Assembly (NCBI GenBank): GCA_030068145.1 | Contig: JAPJBO010000020.1 | Location: 558,001-622,000 of the forward strand | DNA from: Diplonema papillatum | Lineage: Eukaryota; Euglenozoa; Diplonemea; Diplonemida; Diplonemidae | DNA: 64,000 nt | Direction of reading: 5' to 3' | Shown here: positions 55,195-64,000 of the stretch, in pieces | Layout: each line of letters opens with the position of its first letter | Position numbering within the stretch: the stretch's first letter is position 1 | Translations under genes and position numbers: made by a program | Notes under the pieces: generated by a model | Database searches by the model: none | Told to the model about the DNA's origin: nothing | What the model saw: the letters and a program-made list of their open reading frames with translations, nothing else

Positions 55195-57060
55195 TGCGCC
55201 GCGTTTTCAAAGCGTCCCACTGCTCCCGAGCAACTCTTCAATCCACGGTGGGGCGGCCGGTCATGCGGGGGGTGTGGGGCGGAGACGGCTGCGGTCTTTT
55301 TTTTGCTGAGACCGGCTTTCTTTATGTCTAACTCCTGGAGAGGGTTCGTTGATATGCCACTTAATTTCGCCCCTACCTACCCCCCCCCCCGTGTTAGTGT
55401 CGCCTCCGTTTACCTTGTCAGTGTCGCCTTTTTGCCTGAAAACGCGAGGCGACACTAACACGGGAAGACGGTTCTCAATAGGGTTCCCTGTATTTGCATG
55501 AAGAATGTCTTCATCCTCACCAACGGCTTCCCGTGTTAGTGTCGCCTTTTAGGAAAAGGTGCCTTTAGGTAGGCGACACTAGCACGGGTGGGGGATATAA
55601 AGAGAAAGCGAGAGAGAGGTTCGAGGAGACTGCTGCCCGGACCTGTACGGAGACAACGATGTCGTCATGCAGCACGGAAATACTCGAGGGACTGTCTTGT
55701 GCTCATTTCGAAGAAGGCTAGTGGGAGAACAACTATACAACTACGAAGTGGGTCCTTTTTGTTGAACGCTTACGCCCGCCACTAAACCCAGATTCACCTG
55801 TGTTTCGTGTGGGCTACAGCACATTTAACTCCTTTGATCTATCGCAGCAACTGGCAGTCTCCTCAAGCATTTCCTACAAAGCAGGTGCCTACACAAAAAA
55901 CCTTCGGCCTCCTGCCGCAGTCACTCGCTTTGAGTCGTGACTCACACACAGGGGTAGCTGTCGTCAGTTTATTCAACTCTACCGCGTTTTTTCTATTGAA
56001 GCCTGCGGCACACTCCTTCTTTCAGTGTTGTGGCACGTTTGTCAAGAATGCCCTCCGTTGCCGCCCGTTGTTCCAACTAAGAAGCCAAAAGGGGGCCGCG
56101 TTAACGAAAAGAAGTAACGCCCACGCGGGACAGCAGGTACGGAAGAAAACCAGAAAGCAAAGGACACAGAATGAAAGAAGCCCAGAACGAAAACGGAAGG
56201 AAAAAGAAACAGGCAAGAAGAGAGGCGGGAAGACGCTCCCGCCTCTACGAAGCATCCTTCGCTAATACTATTTTAACCCTTCACGGACGGGGACATATAC
56301 TTCTGTCGAAAAAGGCCGAACCCCGAGCTGGAGTTCGGACACGGGGCCTTCAGAGCAAAGACACGTCAAAACGGATCAATGTTTGCTGCTGTGAGATGTG
56401 TTACGAAACCTTTCGAAGGAGCACCAGGTTTCTATTTTGGAGTCGTCACACTTTTCGAGTTTGACCATAGATTCCCCAGAAAGCTTTCTGCGGGCTGGAC
56501 AACCTTGTCCCCCCCTCCGTCCGTAAGGGTTAAAAGGTTCGCTTGAAACTCCGGGAGTGTAGAATCTCTGGTGCGGCCTTCGGCAACGGACTTTTCCGTC
56601 TTCCCAGTGTGTGGGCATAGGAATGGCATGCCATGCCACCAGAGAGTGTCGGTATGCAAGGGAATGGTTGAAACCTCTTGAGTTTGTGCTGCTAACAAAT
56701 GTGGCAGTTGCGGGGGCTTTGATTGTGTGCACCACATGTGGATGCCCTGTTTTTAGAGTTATAGTTCGCTTGAGAATCCGGGATTTTAGAGTCTCCGGGT
56801 GACTTTCGTCGAATAGGTTCTTTTAAAGCTATTACGGGTGGGTTTGGGGGGGCATGCATGGCTTCTTTCGTGTACACCTTACTTGGTCGCTTTGGCGAGT
56901 CAGGTTCGAAACAATTTGTGACCGACACCAAGTTCTCGCCAGGTTAGTTTTTTGTATACTTTTGACATGGTTAAAAACAAACAAAAGAATCTCTTTTCCC
57001 AGGGTGAAAGTTTGCTTGAATCTCCCATTTTTCAAACAAATGCGGTCTTCAGGGATTACG
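55195..57060. repeat. Intergenic repeats and element D copies
   Basis: Two inverted pairs lie at 55388-55590 (listed separately). Family B runs 55669-55895. Element D copies occur at 56528-56590 and 56751-56812, the second ending in CTAAAAACAG in sense. No exon is identified downstream of either D copy. Confidence 0.45.
55388..55590. repeat. Two hairpins built from CCGTGTTAGTGTCGCCT
   Basis: Forward copies at about 55389 and 55528 are each followed by a reverse-complement copy (about 55447 and 55571), giving two stem-loops with loops of roughly 40 and 25 nt. GTCAGTGTCGCCTTT at about 55418 is a third, partial forward copy. Confidence 0.85.
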
Positions 57061-57964
57061 TTAGGATTTCCTGCCCTAATCAGCGCTCCCGTGACGGGAG
57101 AATCTTCGACTTGCCGTTCGGGTTGGGAAGCAAACGTAGGGGTGACGATTTCAAACGTCGTTCGTACTGCTGCGGAGGCGCGCAGCGGGTCTACGGTGGG
57201 CGACGGCGGCGAAGTGAGCGCTACCTGAGGTGCCCTTGCCGGCGGGTGAGCTCACCCCGCTAGGGGGATCGCCGCCTCCCTGTCGAGCGGTACCTGACGT
57301 GCATTCATCCTTATGTCGTGCAGTCGACATCGCGTACGGTCGGTCTGCCCGGTACCGTATTGTGCCTGTTCAGCTGGTCCCCACACCAGGGCTCGTCGAT
57401 GCTACAAACGCTCTTTTTCCACTACTTCGAGTTCAAGCCGGACCTCGTGGGTCGGACGGCGTTCAAAGGATCAAGTGGGCCACGCTGCGGGCCCTCCTTC
57501 TTCTTCGCGACTGCGCCGCTGTGGCTCAAACCTTCGTCAAGTCAGACCAGATAATACCCGAAGGTGTCCTCCAGCCAGCCTTCCCTCACCCGCAGCGAAG
57601 CTGAGTGTCCCCACCTCGAGGCAGTGTCCTGCCCAAACACTAAACTAAGATTTCCACCCCCAAACCTCTGTCCCCTCTACCTACACGACCTGCGGGATCG
57701 TCGGAGACACATGTTTGTTGAACGCTTACGCCCGCCACTGAACCCAGATTCACCTGTGTTTCGTGTGGGCTACAGCACATTTACCTCCTTTGGTATTTTG
57801 CAGCTGGCAGCCTCCTCAAGTATTTCCTACAAAGCAGGTGCTCAAGTATTTCCTACAAAGCAGGTGCTTATACAAAAATAATAGGCGCGGTGTTTGCTTG
57901 TCTTGGCCCCTTGTAGTTGCGAATCTCCTACAGCACCGCGCTAACGTTTTGACGGGGGGAAAAG

Positions 57965-58004
<40 letters not shown>

Positions 58005-59660
58005 TGCGTGTGTGTATGAGAGATAGAGATATGAGTTGGAGCGCAGGGACCATCTCTCCGAGGAGATCCGATCGCCTCACTCTGCCCCGTACTTCTAAAG
58101 CAGGCGTAGGTCGTTCCGTCGGAGCCGCAGTGCTAGATTGATGAAAAAGAGACGGTTAGCAGCGTGTCTAAATTGTATCTATCGGTAGGTCCCGCGTGCA
58201 TTCTCGGACGCAAATGCAAACGCCCGCGCCTGGCGGGCTCATTTTGTCAACATTGCATGTTTGGGTAAAGCTCCCTGGGTGCGGGCGGTGTAATCCTTCC
58301 GTTGAGATTTGCTTGTGCCCCTTTGCTTTGACGCCGGCTGGGGCGGGGGAAGACTACACGGGGACCACCTGAGAGCGGGGGTCTATCACTCAATGGAAAT
58401 TGCTGAGACCAACAACTGCATGGTGGAGTCCAGCCTCATATTTTGCGCCCTGATTTCGGCTCGGGGGCCGGCCAGTGCCATTCGACGGAGGCTGGAGGAG
58501 GGAGAAGTGCAACTGCAAACACGTGTGCTCCGCGAAGACGATGAAAATCTCGTCCGAAGACCGCACAGGAGCCGAGCCCACTTCTCATGTTGGAGAAAAG
58601 CTAGCTCAGCCTAGCTCAACCCACCCCAGAACCCCGGCCTCGCGTTGCGGAAACTCTCGCAGTGCAGCTGTGGTGGCGGCTTCCTTCCAGCACGGCTAAC
58701 AGTGGACCAATCACTGGGTCTTTTTTCTCAACCCTGCGCAGTGCGCGCGATCAGCCGGCTTGCCGGCTGATTAAATTTCGAGCCTTATTTTTTTTGAAAG
58801 TATGCCAATACTGCAGGGAATGCTTGAATAGACCTCTTGAGTTTGTGCTGACCACGAATTGGGGAGTCGGGAGAACCTACAAAACCAAAAGCAGGACCGA
58901 CCCCCCGTTCGTGAGAAAAAGCGAAGAATAAAACTGACAGAATCAGCCGATTTTCAACCGTGCAAACTTTGACTATGCCGCCCATGGAGCGGAATCAGCG
59001 TGGTGCACAAACCAGGCAAGATGCGAATCAAGATAGACCCGCATGACCTCACGTCCTTTCAACGCGTGGTTCGGTAGTCACAGCACTTGGGATCCCTTCG
59101 GTTATTGGTCTTGCAGCTTCGTCGAGCCTTTCCTTCGAAGCTGGCGATTGTGGAAAACAAAATGATTCTGTCGTTTTCGTTCACGGTCGAGCCCAGCCTC
59201 AGAAGCTGGAGGTAAAGCTGGAGCTAAGAGATGAGTGTACAACCCGCTTTTCGGGTGTGGAATTACACGTGGTTTTATTGCAGCACGCCAGCCTTTCGGG
59301 TGTGACTCTCCTCCCACCCGAGGCTGGACCTCACCGTGTACTATTTTTGAGGTTTGAAGGACCGGCATTCTTAAAAGGTGAATTTCCCTTATATCCCACC
59401 ACTTCAAAATGTGTTCCCTTATATCCCAATGGGACAACAAAATTTTGTTTTGTATAAGCACCCGCTTTGTAGAGGAGAGTGCCAGTTGCGATAGATCTAA
59501 GGAGGTAAATGTGCTGTAGCCCACACGAAACACAGGTAAATCTGGGTTTAGTGGCGGGCGTAAGCGTTACCCACTTTGTACTTGTATTGTTTTCCCCCTC
59601 TAGCCTCCTTCGAAATGAGCACAAGACAGTCCCTCGAGTATTTCCCTTATATCCTAATCA
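57061..59660. repeat. Intergenic repeats
   Basis: Family B at 57708-57885 and in reverse at 59450-59650; a (GA)n tract at 57967-57999 leading into family A (58020-58135); family E at about 59025-59145. Overlapping plus-strand frames at 57230-57604 do not match any known family. Confidence 0.45.
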
Positions 59661-59765
59661 ACAAAATTTTGTTCCCTTATATCCCAATGGGATTGCCTTG
59701 CCCAAGGTAATCCCATTGGGATATGGGTAAATGCCAAACCCCCCTCCCCCCCCCTTTGCACTTCA

Positions 59766-60421
59766 TCAGCCAGAAAAAATTCTTAGTCAAACCCGGGTAC
59801 TTCTGGGCCCAGGATCCCCCCAAAAACAACTTCTGAGTGTTATTTCTCACCAGATGGGCCCCGTGCCATGCATAGGAGCCCACAAATCCACCCCCATGGG
59901 GCGTCTAGTACCCCCACCCCCCTTGCGGCATGATCCAAAACAGGGTCAAAAACAGGCATTTTTTTCTGATATTCTACTGTGGTGTGGGAATGGGTGGCAA
60001 GGGTCGGCACCTGGAGAAAAACGTGGTTATTCTGCTCCAGGTGACCATGGATGCACCAAAACAGCCTTGAAAACACCTGTATTTACGTGCGGGTTCCTCG
60101 TTGCCAGCTCCCAAGACTCGTGTCTGCTCACCACACCAGCCACTGTCTGTCCGGTGTGCTAATAAGGGGGTTTTGGACGCATTGGGGGGCTCTACCACTA
60201 GTTTATGGCGTATGGAGTAGAAAATCAGAAAAAGAATGCCTGTTTTTGACCCTGTTTTGGATCATCCCGCAAGGGGGGGTGGGGGTACTAGGCACCCCAT
60301 TGGGGTGGATTTGTGGGCTCCTATGGCCCATCTGGTGAGAAATAACACTCAGAAGTTGTTTTTGGGGGGGATCCTGGGCCCAGAAGTACCCGGGTTTGAC
60401 TAAGAATTTTTTTTGGCTGAT
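59766..60421. mobile_element. Foldback insert with ~215-bp inverted arms
   Basis: Left arm about 59766-59980 and right arm about 60205-60421 are reverse complements (TTCTTAGTCAAACCCGGGTA and onward) with a few differences; the loop is about 225 nt. The right-hand copy of the host element lacks it, so it is a later nested insertion. Confidence 0.8.
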
Positions 60422-60479
60422 GCACGGTGCACTAGTAAAAGTGAAAAAGGTGTTTTGACTAGTCATTTTACTAGTGAAA

Positions 60480-60615
60480 AAGCATGACTAGTGCACTAGT
60501 AAAAATGACTAGTGCACTAGTAAAAACACTAGTAAAAATGACTAGTGCACTAGTAAAAATGACTAGTGCACTAGTAAAAATGACTAGTGCACTAGTAAAA
60601 ATGACTAGTGATTTA
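60480..60615. repeat. 21-bp array, left
   Basis: About six units of ACTAGTGCACTAGTAAAAATG; each unit holds the 14-bp palindrome ACTAGTGCACTAGT. Confidence 0.9.
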
Positions 60616-61285
60616 GTAGAAATCCACCTGTTCCGAACCGAAATCTGGGCTGTTTTGTAAATTTCAGAGGGTCCCACGGCACAACTGTACCCTACCGTTG
60701 CGCTTACTACCGTGTTCGGAATAATGTTGGACCGGGAAAAAGTCGAAATACTTTTCAAAACCCCCAAAAGTCCAAAAAAGTTCCGGTCCAAGTATTTTAC
60801 AGTAGGGAAGGAAGTTTAGAATCCAAGAATACGATATGATACATGTGGTGTCTACAGTCAAGTCCGTTAACAGCGCCCTACAACTTGGAGAAGGTCGCTA
60901 CTTTAGCCAAACTCAGAAGGTGGCGAGTCGCTGAGCGTAGTCGGCACGCGGCATCGCCGGGCCTTACGGAGCAGGGCCGCGGAAGGACTCGAGCTCGCAG
61001 TGAAGCGAGCGTTGCTGAGTGAAGGCGACGTCCTGGCCGGTCACGCGCGTTTCTGACGCGGGCTGCTGACGTTCAAGAAGTTGATCAAGTATAGCCGGTC
61101 CCGGACGTCGTGTTCCGGCACGTGGTCGGCGACGGGGGCAATCTCATGAGTCGCCCCCGCCATGCTCACCCGAGCTGCTTGTCTACGCGACCCAGGCTAC
61201 GCCCATAGTCATGATCGTGCAACCACGAGTTTTAAGTACATGGGTGTTAGGACCACCCTTAGCGAGTCCAGAGGTAACCTTTTGC

Positions 61286-61740
61286 TCAGTCCGGCGTTAG
61301 CGCAAACCCGAACCTTTTTGTCCAGTCCGGCGTTTGTGCAAACACGAACCTTTTTGCCCAGTCCAGCGTTGGTGCAAACCCGAACCTTTTTGTCCAGTCC
61401 GGCGTTTGTGCAAACACGAACCTTTTGCCAGTCCGGCATTTGTGCAACCCGAACGTTTTGCCCAGTCCGGCGTTTGTACAAACCCGAACCTTTTTGCCGG
61501 TCCGGCGTTTGTCCAACCCGAATCGTTTTGCTCAGTCTGGCGTTGGTGCAAATCCGCACCTTTTGCCCAGTCCGGCGGTTGTGCAAACCCGAACCTTTTT
61601 CTCCAGTCTGGCGTTGGTGCAAATCCGCACCTTTTGCCCAGTCCGGCGTTGGTGCAAACCCGAACCTTTTTCTCCAGTCCGGCGTTGGTGCAAACCCGAA
61701 CCTTTTTGTCCAGTCCGGCGTTTGTGCAAACCCGAACCCG
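61286..61740. repeat. 36-bp tandem array
   Basis: About 12 units of the type CAGTCCGGCGTTTGTGCAAA followed by CCCGAACCTTTTTGTC, with small indels. Frames on both strands stay open (minus strand reads like GLHKRRTGQK repeats), but nothing else supports coding. Confidence 0.85.
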
Positions 61741-62101
61741 TTGAACCCTGATGATGCCAAGCTCGGCGTTTGGTGGCAAGTTCGGGGACCTGGTAAGTTT
61801 GGGATGATGGCAAGTTCGGGGCGCGTACCCGGGGGGAGGCCCCCCCCCCGGACCCGTGTGCGATAGACGAAAGCTGGGGGTCAGTTGTCTGCCGCAGGAA
61901 TAAGTTACGATTACTCGTCGGTTTGTGTTTTGCGACTGAACATGCAGAACTGTGGTCGCTTTTTTGGTGGGCCACCCACCCCGACTCTTCCCCCACAGGA
62001 ATCGGGCTGAGTATTGAGTTCTGTAAAGTGCAAGTGCCATGAAGGCAGGCGACTGAGTACGGAAAGTTTCTGGGAACTTGTTGCCTACTAGTAGTTTTAT
62101 C

Positions 62102-62313
62102 ATGCAGGGTCAAAACCTTGTGTCTTTTTGAAAAGTGACAATTTTTTTTTTCCGGAAAAAAAATGGGGTTTTTAAATTTTCAAATTTTGGAACAAAAACT
62201 GCGGGTAATTTTTGACGACGTTGAGCAATTTTTTTTTTTCCAATTTTTTTTTTTGGTGGCCATCGGCCCCGCGGGAGCGTTTTAAAAAGACACAAGGTTT
62301 TGACCCTGCATGT
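62102..62313. repeat. 29-bp perfect inverted repeat (MITE-like)
   Basis: CATGCAGGGTCAAAACCTTG and the following GTGTCTTTTT are matched exactly in reverse complement at about 62284-62312. The ~155-nt interior is A/T homopolymer-rich. Confidence 0.8.
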
Positions 62314-63770
62314 TATACAGCTTGCCTGCCTCATGCTCTTCCGCACTTACTACTAGTAGCTCCCAATGCCCGATAGACAGTGCGTTGTGATTCAAGCTAA
62401 TCCGAGGCGGTGATTTCTATCGTCGTATGTGAACAATCGAAGATGCGAAAGAAGCTGTTTCCACAAATAGTACACCGGCTACGCGATTCACTTTACTGTG
62501 CGGCAGTAGAAACCAGAACCTGCTGGTGTCCCACCCGACGAAAGCTTTGAGCAGTTGATCGGTGGGCTCAATGGTCGTCTGCACGTCCCGAAAAGACAAA
62601 GAAACGTGACTTCCAGGCATTCGAAATGCCCGGACAAAGCACCACGACGTGTTGACTGGCAACTACGCGCGCGCCACAGTAGAAGACTGAAAGAGGAAGT
62701 CTCCAAGCACGCAGTGGGAGAGAGCCTCCAACACTAGAAAGCGGAGCACATATTAGTGAGCAACGGGGCACTATTTGTGGAATGTGCGCAACACAAAGCC
62801 TTGCATGCAAACAGTTCAGCGGGACGAGAGGCACCACCGTAACCACAGCCGGACTGCGGGCGCACGAACGAGCTGCGACGGCGGCCGACGGCAACGTGAG
62901 GCGGGGACGGAAATAACTGGGGCGGAGATCCCACTCTACGACCGCACCTCCCCGAGTCGCAGGAGATCCCCTACTTCGCACACCGTCGGTCTGCCACGTA
63001 TGCGGAGGAATTCCCCTCCTGGTGAACGGGGGCACCACGGGGGCGGTGCTCTGATATCTTCGGGTTCAGATTATGAACTTGTCAGTAGTGCACAGCAACA
63101 GTTGCAACCGACAGCCTGACGCTGACACCCGGCGTCGAGAGCGGGGAGAAGAGAGAATGGATGGCGAGGGACGAACTACCCTTGCCGCAGACGGCGGTCT
63201 CCTCGACGGAGGCTCGCGAAACAACGGGATGCGGGGAGCCGTATCGGTGTACTACCTCCAGGGGGAATAGCAATGGGAGATCTGTGCCGATCGAGGAGCG
63301 AGCGACAGTGTTGCACATTCATGTTGGGAAGCTCGGCAAGAAGACCTGCCGACCATCTCTCATTTCTTCGTGGGTTTTAGGGAACCCACTACTGTAAATG
63401 CACTGTGTCCGGTGCGATGCCAAGGCGATAGGAGCGCCATGAGCGACAAGCAGAATCTACGGACCAGAGTTTGAATGTGGTCGGAAGCCCGCATTATGTC
63501 CAGTGTCTGAGACCTGTCACGACATGTCTCTGACCTCACCGTGTAGGGATAGCACTGTCGTTTGCACTATGTTTGCTAAGCCATACAAGCTCAGGAACTT
63601 TCCCAAGAAAACAACCAAAAACCTCGCAACTCGGCCTGTCTCTCGCGAAAACTGGGGTTGCCCAGGTGGTTTGTGGTGTCTGGGCACCGGTGGTCACGTT
63701 AGTGCCGTGAAACCCCTCGAAAACTCTCAAAACACCCAGGACTTGGGTCCAGGTTAGGTGGATTTTGTCT

Positions 63771-63935
63771 AAATCACTAGTCATTTTTACTAGTGCACTA
63801 GTCATTTTTACTAGTGCACTAGTCATTTTTACTAGTGCACTAGTCATTTTTACTAGTGGCACTAGTCATTTTACTAGTCAAAAATTTGACTAGTAAAACC
63901 ACTAGTCAAAGTCAAAAAAGTCCTTGACTAGTGCA
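63771..63935. repeat. 21-bp array, right (inverted relative to the left array)
   Basis: Units read CTAGTCATTTTTACTAGTGCA, the reverse complement of the left array, followed by the same ACTAGTCAAA-type decay seen on the left side. Confidence 0.9.
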
Positions 63936-64000
63936 CCGTGTGAAGTGCAAAGGGGGGGGGGGGGGGGGGGTTGGCATTTACCCATATAAGGGAACAAAAT

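Larger units (their letters stand above)
59663..64000. mobile_element. Large element with terminal inverted repeats and mirrored arrays (right end cut by the window)
   Basis: The left end (ATTTTGTTCCCTTATAT... GGGTAAATGCCAA, poly-C, CTTTGCACTTCA; 59667-59766) reappears in reverse complement at 63935-64000. Just inside each end is an array of 21-bp ACTAGTGCACTAGTAAAAATG units (60420-60615 and 63771-63935), again in opposite orientation. The left end has gained a 42-nt hairpin and a foldback insert at 59766-60421. The interior (60620-63770) has no recognisable transposase, so it looks non-autonomous. Confidence 0.65.

Noticed and set aside
54082..55458. Plus-strand ORF (458 aa) opposite the DUF2431 gene
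   Set aside because: Antisense of a convincing gene, with composition expected from GC-rich third positions.
57230..57604. Overlapping plus-strand ORFs of 78-124 aa
   Set aside because: No recognisable family, no splice signals that join them, and a neighbourhood made of repeats.
61162..61866. ORFs through the 36-bp array on both strands
   Set aside because: Open only because of the repeat unit; the frame breaks with each indel and no start context or domain is present.
62417..63038. Overlapping minus-strand ORFs (81 and 156 aa) inside the terminal-repeat element
   Set aside because: I looked for a transposase in them but saw no catalytic motif; they overlap in different frames and cannot be assigned.

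Overview
The window looks like nuclear DNA of a unicellular eukaryote, most likely a euglenozoan and perhaps a diplonemid. This rests on inference from four things: a mitoribosomal mL43 with the long C-terminal extension typical of that group; an N-terminal module in a giant Pro/Ser-rich protein that resembles a short module recalled from trypanosomatid hypothetical proteins; AG acceptors placed just before several ATG codons, as expected for spliced-leader trans-splicing; and every recognisable host gene lying on the minus strand, as in a polycistronic array. Unlike kinetoplastids, the genes carry conventional GT-AG introns with matching phases. Coding exons are GC-rich; intergenic DNA is dominated by repeats.

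Layout from left to right. 1-1114: interspersed repeats. 1115-3598: two-exon acyl-CoA synthetase. 5009-7351: three-exon mL43. 8787-9821: basic disordered protein. 11885-12445: leucine-rich-repeat protein with a broken copy on each side. 12.6-17.2 kb: repeats. 17537-18058: COMM-domain protein (COMMD3-like) with a truncated copy upstream. 21204-27227: giant disordered repeat protein, probably ending in a coiled-coil second exon, with a broken copy of that exon at 20.4 kb. 30161-33376: DUF155/RMD1 (RMND1-like) gene with a 2 kb intron holding a non-LTR retrotransposon tail. 33.7-40.1 kb: repeats and retroelement debris. 40148-45791: a tyrosine-recombinase (DIRS/Ngaro-like) retroelement whose split direct repeats and integration site can be read directly. 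45971-46384: Sel1-repeat exon followed by four truncated copies. 48335-50402: SET/MYND protein with a 13-residue tandem repeat, plus three partial copies. 53341-55194: DUF2431 (BMT5-like) Rossmann protein with a partial copy of its 3' end. 55.2-64 kb: repeats, ending in a large element with mirrored terminal repeats and mirrored 21-bp arrays that runs to the window edge.

The genes do not form one pathway: they serve lipid activation, mitochondrial translation, mitochondrial inner-membrane organisation, endosomal sorting, protein methylation and possibly rRNA methylation. The main genomic themes are (i) at least 13 partial, truncated copies of gene ends sitting beside their parents, (ii) a conserved ~55 nt element in sense orientation upstream of unrelated exons, and (iii) nested elements whose insertion history can be reconstructed from the sequence.
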